This document shows, piece by piece, positions 1 through 11,999 of a DNA stretch of 64,000 nucleotides; positions within the stretch are counted from its first letter, which is position 1, and each line of letters opens with the position of its first letter. Position numbers and translations under genes: made by a program. The notes under the pieces were generated by a model. That model saw nothing but the letters and a program-made list of their open reading frames with translations, was not told where the DNA came from and did not search any database. Source of the stretch: Lutraria lutraria (lineage: Eukaryota; Mollusca; Bivalvia; Venerida; Mactridae); assembly GCA_964023205.1 (NCBI GenBank), contig OZ026840.1, positions 30,482,199-30,546,198 on the forward strand. Reading direction: 5' to 3'.

Positions 1-702
1 AATATTGGTTATGAGTATTGTTTGTCAATATAGCAAACTTCAAATGTAAAATGAACATTTTTTAATGTTAGTTGCTTATTAATTTAAAAGTGAAATTATG
101 ATGCAATTTATAAATGAAGTGAAAAATAAAAGGTGAATGATCTAACCGAGTCCATATCGCAATAGGCTAATTTTGTTCCCATTACTGCAAACAATGATCC
201 AAACCAACAATACATTGTTCATGTACAGTTGTTTGATAATTTGTTGTTCACACCTTTTGACACGCTAAGAAATCCTACAATGGATTTAACTGATCGACCA
301 GAGTTAATTGTCGACTTTGGATAACATGTGTGAAAATACGCATTCGGATGATTGTGGGGACCTGTTTATCACTTCGGATAAGCCATGGTATTCGGATTAA
401 ACGATTCGGATAATCGAGGTTTATTTACATTGAATAATATAGAGGGAAATTCGGGACCGAAATTTCATTTCGGATGAGACCAGGTATCATATCATAGTCA
501 GCATCTATATTTTCCCCATAAGAAATCTATTTCCCGTATTTGCATATAAATGAATAGAAAATTGTGTACGCCCCCCCCCCCCCACCTTTCAACAGTGCCC
601 AATGTCTTTCCCATTTCCTTAGAAAAAATGGGACTGGATTACTTCAATGAAAGTACAGTACTAGACTAATATAATAATATTATGCACACAATATCAAATT
701 GA
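1..702. repeat. Left arm of a large inverted repeat, cut by the window edge
   Basis: The complement of this stretch follows 1925-2007 plus 3254-3880 over several hundred bases, including a long C/G run and pogo-like ATTATCCGAA motifs. It carries the uninterrupted T-run where the matching right arm has a pearl-like insertion. Confidence 0.85.
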
Positions 703-1234
703 TTTCAAATTTCATTTCGGATGAAACCAGGTTTTGGGATAATCCGAGTTCAGATAATCGAGGTTTTAGGGTATTTATCTATAGCAAAAAGCTAATGGGA
801 CTTTAAATTACATTTTTTTTTCCATTAATTAGAATAATCAAGACTGTGTTCCTAAATTTAGTAATGAATCTCAGTGTTTAAAATCTGAAGATTTATGTAT
901 GAATTCATGTTGTGACATTTTTATCCCTCATAATTAAGTACTTAAATTTTCTTATGAATAATTTGTGTGTGCAGGGCATCACATACATTTCCTATGAATT
1001 ATTGCAATGTTTATATTCATGCAATTGTGGTTGTTTCTAAGAATTCCTATTTTTTAGCAAAAATTTCTTATATTTCCAAGAAATTCCCATATATTCATAT
1101 CATCAGGGGTAAGCAAGAAGATTTTGTGGCAAAAACAAATTATTATTCATATTTCAAAATTGAAGTGACACCCAGTGTGTTTAATTTCAAAACAATGAAT
1201 ATATCACAGAAACAATATCTCGGATATATATATA

Positions 1235-1440
1235 TACAGTCAAATCTCAAGTAACTGTATTCGGATTATCCGAAAACCTGATGTTATCTGCAATGTTTTT
1301 TCGGTCCTAATTTCCCCCTATATATAATTATATATCAATGTAAAATAAACTCGTTTATCCAAATCGTGTTATCTGAAACCATGGATTATCCGAAACAATA
1401 TTTTGATTCCGTCGATTTCTGATAATCGAGGTTTTAATAT
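1235..1440. mobile_element. Short pogo/Tigger-like palindromic MITE
   Basis: ACAGTCAAATCTC...GGATTATCCGAA at the left and TGATAATCGAGGTTTTAATA at the right are degenerate inverted ends of the type ACAGTAAAACCTCGATTATCCG. No transposase. Confidence 0.6.
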
Positions 1441-1924
1441 ACATATCTTTTGCATCAACTGACAGACTCGTCTCTTGATGTTGAAATTTATATGTATAAC
1501 TTGAAAATAACTTCCTGTTGAAAATATTGTGTTATGAATTTTGATTGTATACATATTGATTTTGATTATCAATATCTGTTTAAAGTCTTGAGATTCTCCA
1601 TAAATTGACAAGCATGCATTTCCTGATTTGTTATTGAAATATTTCCCAGTTTGCCAGTGATCACATTATCTCAGTGAGTTCACTTAATATAAATCCCAGG
1701 CGAAATGAAAGCCATACCAACTGCATTTTTTGTTAAATGGCACCACTGTTGATGTAATATGCTCCTGATCTTATCACAACACAGTATTTGATAGTCGAAC
1801 ATGATTTGAGATGGTCAACAATCAACTACCGTGATGACCATGGCAGACCATGGGCATCTTTTCGCCTGGGATGGCTTGTTGCTGATGATTCAGTCCAGTT
1901 TTGTTTGTTTGTGCATAATTTTAT

Positions 1925-3880
1925 CAAGATCAATTTGATATTGTGTGCATAATATTATTATATTAGTCTAGTACTGTACTTTCATTGAAGTAATCCAGTC
2001 CCATTTTTATACCCCCAGATATGAAATATATGGGGGCTATATTGGATTCACGCTTGACGGTCGGTCGGTCGGTCAGTCGGTCGGTCTGTCGGTCGGTCGG
2101 CCGGCCGGTCGGTCGGTCGGTCCGTGCGTCTGTAGACACAATTTGTCCGGAGAATTTCTCAGCAACTACTTACAGGATTTCAATAAAACTTCACAGAAGT
2201 GATCAGTAGTAAGCCTAGTTGTGCATGCTTAAAGCAATTTTCGTTCGGATTAATCATCACTGAGTTATACCCCTTTGTTGTTTTTATACAGTATATACAA
2301 TAGGCAAATTTTGTCCGGACAATTTCTCAGCAACTACTCACAGGATCTCAATGAAACTTCACAAAAGTGATCAGTAGTAAGCCTTGTTGTGCATGCTTAA
2401 AGCATTATTTATTCGGATTAATTTTCACTGAGTTATAGCCCTTTGTTGTTTTATACAGTATATACAATAGGCAAATTTTGTCCGGACAATTTCTCAGCCA
2501 CTACTCACAGGATTTCAATGAAACTTCACAGAAGTAAAAAGATGTTAGCCTAGTTGTGCATGCTTAAATCATTTTTCATTTGGATTGATTTTCACTGAGT
2601 TATAGCCCTTTGTTTTTTTCTACAGTATATACAATAGGCAAATTTTGTCCTGACTATTTCTCATTGACTACTGCCAGGAATTCAATAAAACTTCTCAGAA
2701 GTGATGAGTAGTTAGCCTAGTTGTGCATGCATTAAGCTTGTCTTGGTTGGTTAAATTTTCACTGAGTTATGGCCCTTTGTTGTTTTTTATACAGTGTATA
2801 TACAATATCTCAGTAACTACTCATAGGAATTCAATGAAACTTCACAGAAGTTATAAAAAGTAAGCCAAGTTGTGCATGCAATAACCAGGTTTTGTTTGGA
2901 TTAATTTTCACTGAGTTATGGCCCTTTGTTTTATACAATTAGGTAAATTTTGTCCGTACCATTTCTCAGCAACTACATGCAGGAATTCAGTGAAACTTCT
3001 TAGAAGTGATAAGTAGTTTGCATGTTGTTGTGCATGCCCACAATAGGTTTTGTCCTAGTAAATTTAAATGAGTTATGGCCCTTTGTTATCTTTTATATAA
3101 TTTATATTTAGAAACTGGTCAGGATATATCTAAGCAACAATTTGCAGGTATTAAAAAAATGAAAATGCATTATATTTCCCTCTGTAAAATGTAACAATAA
3201 CCATGTCAAGGCCACATCTGGGGGTATTCATCACCTTTAGTGATAGTTCTAGTTTTTAAGGAAATGGGAAAGACATTGGGCACTGTTGAAAGGTGGGGGG
3301 GGGGCATACACAATTTCCCATTCATTTATATGCAAATACGGGAAATAGATTTCTTATGAGAAAATATAGCTTATAAGATGCTGACTATGATATGATACCT
3401 GGTCTCATCCGAAATGAAATTTCGGTCCCGAATTTCCCTTTATATTATTCAATGTAAATAAACCTCGATTATCCGAATCGTTTAATCTGATTACCATGGC
3501 TTATCCGAAGTGATAAACCGGTCCCCACAATCATCCGAATGTGTATTTTCACACCTGTTATCCGAAGTTGACTATTAACTATGGTCGATCAGTTAAATCC
3601 ATAGTAGGATTTCTTAGCATGTCAAAAGGTGTGAACAACAAATTATCAAACCACTGTACGTGAACAATGGATTGTTGGTTTGGATCATTGTTTGCAGTAA
3701 TGGGAACAAAATTAGCCTATTGCGATACGGACTCGGTTAGATCATTCACCTTTTATTTTTCGCTTCATTTATAAATTGCATCATAATTTCACCTTAATAA
3801 GCAACTAACATTAAAAATGTTCATTTTACTTTTGAATGTTGCTATATTGACAAACAATACACATAATCAATATTAATCAC
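1925..3880. repeat. Right arm of the large inverted repeat, split by the pearl-like element
   Basis: 1925-2007 and 3254-3880 are the inverse of 1-702. The 1246-bp pearl-like element lies between the two parts. Arm similarity is high, with small indels in the poly-G run. Confidence 0.85.
2008..3253 (+). mobile_element. Pearl-like / Helentron-like non-autonomous element, copy 1
   Basis: Starts TATACCCCCAG with a 5' hairpin (CCCCCAGATAT / ATATATGGGGG), then a GGTC microsatellite, then about seven units of a ~165-bp tandem repeat (TTTGTCCGGACAATTTCTCA near each unit start), and ends with CTGGGGGTAT (inverse of the 5' end), a hairpin ATCAC-CTTTA-GTGAT and CTAGT. It sits in a run of eight Ts that is uninterrupted in a paralogous copy at 6080-6092. 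No coding capacity. Confidence 0.85.
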
Positions 3881-4399
3881 CGGCACTCGATTTCAAAATC
3901 ATTCCATTTTCAAAAAATGAATACAAACACGATAAGCTAATTAAGATATCTTAGGACGACAACGATTTATGTGGCGCTTGTAAGTGTTTGTGACTGTAGC
4001 AATAAAATGAAACTTCGCGTTGGATTTTATTTTATTTCTGTTTATAATTTATCTAAACAGTCTGCTTATTCTATATCCAGTGTATATTTCATTTCAAGAA
4101 TTCATTTTATCGGTGGATTAATGTGCTTTGTAAATGACATGTGCTTTATTGTTTGGGTATCCATTTGTATTCGTAGTTTCACTTTGGGATCCTCGTGACT
4201 TTGACTAATAAATAATGGTACAAACTACTCATACATTTGTTTTTACGTTAAACATACACATGTTTATCTTAAAATGTATTTTTTCGTAAATAAAATATGA
4301 ATCATAACACATTAATTTTGTTGTTATTATAGCTATACGTGTACGCCATATATATGGGAGTGATCTCCCTTTATTTTCATACGTTTGTCTAGATTTCCC

Positions 4400-4486
4400 T
4401 TACCCTGGATTATCCGAAACCCCGGATTATCCAAAGTAATTTTTCGGTCCCGACGACTTCGGATAATCGGGGTTTTACTATATATT
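4400..4486. mobile_element. Fragment with pogo/Tigger-like end
   Basis: Two GGATTATCC units, a CGGTCCCGA motif and CGGATAATCGGGGTTTTACT: the end of the same element type as 37665-38569. Confidence 0.5.
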
Positions 4487-4780
4487 ATGCAAGTAATTGC
4501 TGATACTATCCCAAGATAATAATTACCATGAAGCAAGCCATTTTTCTTCTAAAAACACTCATTCTGCTGTGAATTTTGCTTTTGTAAACTTGAAATATAT
4601 GAAGCGCGTGATCCTGTGTTAAATTGTCCTCCTGTGACCATAGGCACTCGATTCCGTGATTTGTATACGTTTACAGACGTTATTTTTCAATTTCACACAT
4701 CAAACAACGCAAATCTGTCGAAAGAAAAATCTTCATTTTTTCCCTTATTGAGTGTATAAAATACTTCAAGTCCGATTCAA

Positions 4781-5685
4781 GTCCGATTTTCGCGTTTCCC
4801 CCGCGTTCGTAATCGGCAATTTATCACCCGTAGCGGCGATTTTCATCGCAGCATTGATCTTGAAAAAAATGCGAATGGCCGCAATGTCGCTTATCACCGC
4901 GTTGTATGACTTATTTGTCAGTCGGTAATCTTTGATAGCGATGGATCATGGTGATTCGCGAACGCCTAAAGCCGACTCTCAAGTAGCTAAAATGATATAT
5001 ATTGTGAATCTTTCTTCTACTTTCGCTTTCTGTTGACTGTTCATTTTCCGGAAACAATCACATGGTAAGATAATTCAGGATTTAACACTTTCTAAATCCG
5101 TTGGCCAAGACCAACTGAAATCCAGACATCTGATTAAATTTTGTCAAGTAGGAAATCCCATTCTTGAAGTAGATATGTAGAAAACCCGACAAATTGCTAA
5201 GAGAGTTTGTAAACTGTGTAGCTATGTTTTACATATGCAGCGTTACGTACAGGGCGAGATTAATATGTCTATTTTAGTGTTTTATTTATCGAGTACCAGG
5301 GCGAGAATTTAGACCGAGTCGCAGTCTCTCATTTTACCTATGTAGCTCGGTACTCTATAATCAGTAAAACCAGTCCATTGTTTACATTTTTCACACATAT
5401 CAGGTAACAATTTGTTCACAAAAGCGCAACTAAATAATGTGTGGATAACACTTATTGAACAGAAATTTGTAAGTTTTGAGAAAACTAAAGAGGCAATATC
5501 GCGTATCACCGGGTTGAGCGATCGTCGCCGCAATCCACCGCGATTTATTGCCCTTCAGTGGTGACAGTCACCGTCGATCATCATCGCTCTGAACGCGACG
5601 GCCAAAATTCAAATCGCCGCGTTGAAGCGATCTAACTGTGGCTTAGCACGATTTTAATTCCACGGCGATTTGCGAAAAATCGGAC
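4781..5685. mobile_element. CpG-rich element with GTCCGATTTTCGC ends
   Basis: Left GTCCGATTTTCGCG and right GCGAAAAATCGGAC form inverted ends. Both sub-terminal stretches (4781-5000 and 5490-5685) are unusually rich in CG, with repeated CGGCGATT, CACCGCG and ATCGC words in both orientations; the middle is plain AT-rich DNA. No ORF of note. Confidence 0.5.
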
Positions 5686-5737
5686 AAATCACCCGAACCG
5701 TACTGTATTTTCACTAAAATAGTGGGGGCTAATTGTA

Positions 5738-6245
5738 GTTAAATGGCACCACGGTCGACCATGGCCGACCATGGCCTTTTACCATGTTCAACTGTGGTAA
5801 CATGGCCAACCATTGCCGACCATTGCCTGTTGATGTAACATATCGGCCATGGTCGACCATGCTCCTGATCTTATCACAACACAGTATTTGATAGCCGAAC
5901 ATGATATGAGATGGTCAACCATCAACTACCGTGATGACCATGCGCCTGGGATGGCTTGTTGCTGATGATTCAGTCCAGTTTTGTTTGTTTGTGCATAATT
6001 TTATCAAGATCAATTTGATATTGTGTGCATAATATTATTATATTAGTCTAGTACTGTACTTTCATTGAAGTAATCCAGTCCCATTTTTTTTAAGGAAATG
6101 GGAAAGACATTGGGCACTGTTGAAAGGTGGGGGGGGGGGCGTACACAATTTCCTGTTCATTTATATGCAAATTTAATAAGGGAAATAGATTTCTTATGGG
6201 GAAAATACATAGCTTATAAGATGCTGACTATGATATCAGTGACAC
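5738..6245. repeat. Partial copy of the inverted-repeat arm sequence, with the uninterrupted insertion site
   Basis: Matches 1730-2007 and 3254-3400, with an added run of GGCCGACCATGG-like words at 5750-5860. At 6080-6092 it shows CCATTTTTTTTAAGG with no pearl-like element. Confidence 0.8.
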
Positions 6246-6964
6246 TTCAATAGCAAAAAAGTTTAAAATGCCAGCATCCCTATATTCAAACCACCAAACT
6301 TCTTTTAAGTATTAAATTCAATTTTTTGTGTGAGTTTATTTACTGGTGAAAATTCCTATCAGAGCATTGGATCAGTGCATGCAAGTTGTTGGCTATAGTG
6401 CTATAAATGAGCTCTTATTCAGTATAAATTGTACAGTGATTACATGAGTAATTTTTACTGTATGTAGATAGGTATTCAGGCCCCATTCACAAACCAAAAA
6501 AGTGACCATTTTTTTCCAAAGTTTAGGAATAATCCTCTGAACAAAAGACACATTTTTCCACTGTGATTTGTTCAATTAACTGCAAACAAACAATGTTTAA
6601 GAATGGTCTTAAGATAATTTATTTTGTGATTTATTCAATGCCAAATTTTAGAAGTGATTGAAAGGCTGAGTTTTTATAAAAATAATTATTGATAAAATTC
6701 TCTATTTTGTTATTCCAAGACAATTTTCCGTCTTTTATATTAGATTTTCTGAAGCCTTTCCGTACATTATTCTGATTCTGCTATTGAACATTACATTCCG
6801 AGTCTAGATTATGATTAATGGCTGAGGTTATGATCGGGCCAAGCCATTAATTCTTATCAATCATGCAATCAGTAAAAAACTGTGGTCAATAATTGATACA
6901 AGTTAGATCTGTCCAATGCATACGTAATACATTGCAAAGGGAAGTGTATTGTACTTCCTGCTTT

Positions 6965-7130
6965 TTGGGTCTCCCTTAATTGTTGAGTGGTAAAGATCTC
7001 TGACTAAGTAGTCATGATCCTCTCACTTTACTGTAAGCGTAAACCAGCCCGAGCCCAAATTGTACATATGAGGTAGTTTATGCTGTCCTGAGTTACTGGT
7101 CACAGAACGTCAGTGGTTCTTACCCAGGTA
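6965..7130 (+). repeat. Degenerate tRNA-derived SINE
   Basis: TTGAGTGGTAAAGATCTCTG and CCTCTCACT resemble the head of the SINE at 49775, followed by a weakly matching body. Too decayed to be transcribed from its own promoter. Confidence 0.45.
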
Positions 7131-7618
7131 TATGTCTACCATATGGGGTTTTCTTCTTTTTGCAGCTAAAGCAGGAGAAATTGTAGTATGAACATTTAAA
7201 TCCTCAGCTGTTAAAAAAACCTGCTTTGAGTTTGACTTTAGTTCGTCAGGAAAGTTATAACATGTTTTCATCATTATAATTGGTGTTGAGCACATTAAAT
7301 GAATACTAACAGTATTTTTGGGACTGATTTGGGGCTGAAATTTGGCCCCATTCCTTTGCCCGAAAGGTAAGATTTTTCCCTACATTCATAAAAAACCCTT
7401 TCAGTTGAAATTTATTTTTTCAGAATTTTTTTTGTACAAATACATTTATTGCTCTTATGACTATAATCAGATAGTTCCTATTTTTCCCATAATATGCTAT
7501 TTTCCTCTTCTATTAAAGGGCTCCTGCACTTTTCCTCTGGGAGTGAAAATTAGCTATGGACCTCTTCTTTAGTACTAAAGACTTAAATGATCATGATGTA
7601 TTCAGCTTATTATCTAAC

Positions 7619-7696
7619 TCGAGGGTTCAACGCAACAGTGTCGTAACTCATACTGGAATAAGAACAAGTTACGACAGTGTTGCGCTGAACCCTCGA
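7619..7696. repeat. 78-bp palindromic hairpin repeat, copy 1
   Basis: TCGAGGGTTCAACGCAACAG... and ...CTGTTGCGCTGAACCCTCGA-type complementary arms of about 30 bases close on a short AT-rich loop. The arms pair nearly perfectly. This copy has both ends intact. Confidence 0.85.
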
Positions 7697-8401
7697 ACTG
7701 TAGATAAAATTTCCTGTTTGTTTTTGTCTACAAATGTAGATATATTAGTCTTTGTTTATTGCGACAAGCAATCATAATCTATTTCATGAGCTGTATTCAT
7801 CATTTAGCGACCGTTTTAGCTTCTACAAACATTTGATTAGCATTCTGTCTGAGTTTTTTTGATAATATTGAAAATTCAAAATTGTAGACTTGTTTAGTTT
7901 ACCAGTATATTATGTAAATATATACCAAATCCCAGTATGATTCAGTCCCATAGCATTTACCACATCAGACAGATTCCATATTTGAATAGATTTTTGGCTA
8001 TTTCAGCAGTTTACAGAATCATTATACATGTATTTCCATTGATGTATGATTTTACGTAACCAGGGCTGTTCATCAACATTACGATCTACTTGACCTGTCA
8101 GACAAGAAACTAAAGTAATTTTATCAACTTGCCTCTTCCAAAAATGAACTTGCCAAATCTATATCACCAACTGATAAAATACTAAACAAAATGTTTTTTG
8201 GATTAATATTCCATAGCAAAAAAAATTGTTCCAAATTTGCAATTTTGAAAAATTTTAAAAATTGTTGTTAAAGGCTAGTAATAATTGCCAAAAAGGGATA
8301 TCTGATTGTACTGAGAAAGTATGGAGTTGGTGACGAAAATAACGTCAGTGTAGTTGCCGGAAACACAACCGTCATATTTCTGGCCTCATCGTAGACACTA
8401 A

Positions 8402-8478
8402 TCGAGGGCTCAGCGCAACACTGTCGTAACTTGTTCTTATTTCCATATGAGTCAGACACTGTTGCGTTGAACCCTCGA
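8402..8478. repeat. 78-bp palindromic hairpin repeat, copy 2
   Basis: Same TCGAGGG...CCCTCGA structure, loop in the opposite orientation to copy 1, with one arm carrying a small change (GAGTCAGACACTG). Confidence 0.85.
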
Positions 8479-8869
8479 CTTAGTAAGTCTGGTTCTACGG
8501 TGATTGACAACTTCATAATAGAATTTATTAGAGCTATGATCTCATACTGGATGAGAGAGGTTGACTTACGTCAGCTGATGTTAATGTTTGTTATGACTAT
8601 GACTTGGTCTGATATTATTCTGTAACAGAATTAGTTACATTTAAATAACTCATCCAACTTAGTGTCTTCTATTATCGAAGATTTTCTCTAAAGTGATATG
8701 AATGTTATTGTGTGTACCAGTCTGTTGGCTGTATGTTTTACTCTAAAACAAAATAGTTAGTAAGATGTGTACCAGTCTAACTAATTCATTAATCTTCAAA
8801 GATTTGGTTAGTTTGCTTAATATTTCCTGACATATTGACATAAAGGTTAAATGTATTTAGTAACATGAA

Positions 8870-9010
8870 ACAGGTGAGGGGTGCGAGTATCAGTGCTTAC
8901 ACTGGGCATGATAAAGAACCAGGAAAATTATTCAAAATAAGAATATGGATATGACTGAACTGGTTCTCTTGTTTCGTCATTCCCCTCTGTAGGGCATCTC
9001 TGCAGAGACT
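8870..9010 (+). repeat. Fragment of a tRNA-derived SINE (family of 44797)
   Basis: GTGCTTACACTGGGCATGAT, AAAGAACCAGG and CTGGTTCTC words match the body of the SINE at 44797-45122. The tRNA-like head is absent. Confidence 0.5.
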
Positions 9011-9239
9011 ATGCATACAATGTCATGTAGGTTTGAACAACAGATATACTATATTGGTCTGTGGGTGGTAAGTTCATTTTTTCGTACATGCATACAGGGA
9101 CAATGACTTATAACAATAACGATCTATCACTTTTATACATTCAAATCAAGACTCCACCTTTCGATAATTCAGGGACGTTTTTTTTCAGTGTCCCATGCAA
9201 CTACCAAGCCAGATAATTTTGCAAGCACTGTTTTTAGAA

Positions 9240-9435
9240 AATCCCAGGAAACAAGTGAGGCGTGTTTATAGGTAATTTACACTTGGCACCATAAAGAACA
9301 AGGAAGATTATTTGAAATAAGAGTGGGGATATATTATTTATGCCTGGTACTTCTGTATCTTCTCTGCCTTCTCTTGGGAGGCCCAGTGAAGGGCCATAGC
9401 AGTGGAATCTGCTGTTAAACAACAAATAAACATCA
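9240..9435 (+). repeat. Fragment of a tRNA-derived SINE (family of 44797)
   Basis: Body and 3' end including GATTATTTGAAATAAGAGTG, CTGTATCTTCTCT, GCTGTTAAACAACAAATAAA. Shares the 3' end of the copy at 44797. Confidence 0.6.
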
Positions 9436-10128
9436 AAACGCCTGATTGAAAAAGTGACTGCTGTTTAAAGACACTTTTTAATGCCCCGTCTCTATAATCA
9501 AATTGCCCCCTCCCACTATTTGATGGAAAAATATCCATAATTTTTAGTTAATCATGACAAAAAGTGTCAAGAGTCGGCAATCATCAAGTTGTGTCATTTT
9601 TAAGTTAATTGACAAAAATGATGCAGCATTCAGCATTTGCACAGCCCTTGCATGGAGTAAAACCATGTTTGATTTCACTACAAAACAACCTCTAATAGAC
9701 ACGCCCCTTCTTTTGCTAAATTTTATGCAGGGGGAGAATATTAGGACATTTACGGTATCTGGAAAAGAAAGTATATCAGACTGTTCAACATAAGTCAGAG
9801 AAGATGTCTGTACATTACATTGAATCATTAGAAGTGATGGACATTGGCTAACAGATGGATGTATCATGTCCCTAATCATGTAGAATGTATATATGATTAA
9901 TTACTGCTGATGTGAATATAGGTGGAGTAATTTGGTGCCTAATTAGTATCATTAGTTAGTGTATCAATAAAACCTTTCTTCTTCTTATCATAATCTGACA
10001 ATCTTATGTTTGTTGTTGGTAGAAATCATGAGGAATTACTATAAATTTGGGATATGCTTAATTAGACTAGTGTTCTGGTGGAAGTGCAATAATAGCTAGT
10101 TGATTCAAGGCTATAATTCCTTAACAAT

Positions 10129-10206
10129 TCGAGGGTTCAACGCAACAGTGTCGTAACTTATATTTAGATAAGAACAAGTTATGACTGTGTTGCGCTGAGC
10201 CCTCGA
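10129..10206. repeat. 78-bp palindromic hairpin repeat, copy 3
   Basis: TCGAGGGTTCAACGCAACAG at the left and GCTGAGCCCTCGA at the right; arms still pair with few mismatches. Confidence 0.85.
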
Positions 10207-11051
10207 ATTGTTGGTTTACTGTACATGGTTATGCAAGCATATTTATAAACATTCACAAATTTTGGGGATTTCTGTAAAAAAATGGTTTTGGTTCTTTTAT
10301 ATTCCAATTTTTCATTATAGCATCCCTGAATGTGATTATTTTTAGCTTGGTACCACAATTGATAGTTTTACTGTTAGGGAATAATTGTCCCATTCCGCAA
10401 TTTTATGTAATATTATGCTGCATGCTTTTAAAAAGTACATAATTGAACATTTGGTCTAACAAAACTTAATTATGATATTTTTACTTAAGGAAAGTAATAG
10501 GAGAAATTATCAACATGCAAAGCTAATAATAAATCCAGGCATTTACTGTGAATTTTTTAAATTATGCAGTTTTACAATAATAAAATCGCACAACACAAAC
10601 TTATCATTTTATATTGGGCGAAAGATTTATCTGGGATATAAAATCACTCACGTTCAGGGCTTGACAGAAACTTTTTCAAGAGGTTACAAGTCAGCAGGAC
10701 TACCAGCATAGAATTTGAGGAAGTTGTTGCAAATTGTTGGTAGTCCTCATTTTAATACATACAATGTGTGTTTGCCATTTTATTTCAAAGCCTATCAAGT
10801 GTACTTTATAGAATGCACTTCAGATTTTCTATAATTTATTGAATGGAGTTTGCAGCTTACATCACATCAGATCCAACAAAAGTTTAAGTAAGCTTTATTG
10901 TTTAATTTACTTAAATTCATAAAATTTAGGTCACCCAAATTTCAGATAGCCAGACAGGATACCCAGCTTGGAAACCTAGGTAGTCCTTGGAGAAAATAGT
11001 TTGCCTCGGGCTAATGGGCTATTGTTAGTGTCAAGCCTTGACGTTAAATGA

Positions 11052-11464
11052 GGCTTAAATTAAAATTAAGTTTGTTTGCCCTTTACCAACCGACCCGAAA
11101 AAATCATGCCGACTCAAAAAAACTTATCGCAAAATCTGGGAGAACTTTATTTTTATACTTGGGAAAATATACATGTACTCATGCAGTGCTCTCAATAGAC
11201 ATTTAAAGTAGGTATCATTTGAAAATTGAAGTAATGAAGGGAAACAATAATGTGTGTTAAGGCACTGAGTACATGTTATGGTTGATTAAAGCACACAATA
11301 AATGGTTGTATGGTAGCAGAATACATAAAATGAATATAGAATGCATCAAGATAGAAGGTCAAATTCAGAAATAAAATAAAATATTTTTTTTTTTCCTACC
11401 AACCGACCCTCTTCTAAAATTCAGGGTCGGTAAAGGGCAAACAAACATATTTTTAATTTAGGCC
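11052..11464. mobile_element. MITE with ~40-bp inverted ends
   Basis: TTTGTTTGCCCTTTACCAAC at the left and GGTCGGTAAAGGGCAAACAA at the right, each preceded or followed by a TTAAATT-rich stretch. The right end also holds a second local hairpin (ACCGACCCT / AGGGTCGGT). No coding capacity. Confidence 0.7.
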
Positions 11465-11999
11465 TGAGGTTCAATGATATGATGGAATATGTTTACAGTA
11501 AACTAGATATTTGGGTTCCTAGGAGGTCACTATAATTGTGTACTATTGTATTTCCTATTATTATATAGAAACAAACACTGATTCATGAATTGATTCTATA
11601 GAAGTCTTATTACTTGTTTTGATCCCGTTACAAGCTTTCTATTAAATTAGTTATTGATGATCGAGGTGTAGTAAACTGTAGAGCCTAAAATCATGGAAGT
11701 TTGTATGATACAAAATGTAATTAGTATTATATGATATGAACAATATTTCTAAACTGTTGCAATACTTGTCCATATATTCTTTGTTTGAGTATTTATATTG
11801 TATTAGAAATTAGATAGCATTTTGAAGTGGGTAGCTGAAAATGCATATTCTTCAACAGTTCGTGAATTGTTCATGAACACAATGCAAGGGCTGTTCATGA
11901 ACAACTTGTTACACATTGGCCAACTATGTCTAATCTCTGCTTGCTCTGGAAAGCCTATGTTGGAACTACTTGGAATTTGAAAAATGAAATTCAACTGAA

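Noticed and set aside
2021..2209. 62-codon ORF rich in V, G, R, S
   Set aside because: It is the translation of the GGTC microsatellite of the pearl-like element; the second copy at 42041 gives the same artefact.
8268..8625. ORFs on both strands around 8400
   Set aside because: Mostly the translation of a palindromic hairpin repeat.
9544..9879. 111-codon ORF on the - strand and an overlapping 79-codon ORF on the + strand
   Set aside because: No recognisable domain in either strand, no splice context; probably chance or a very old relic.
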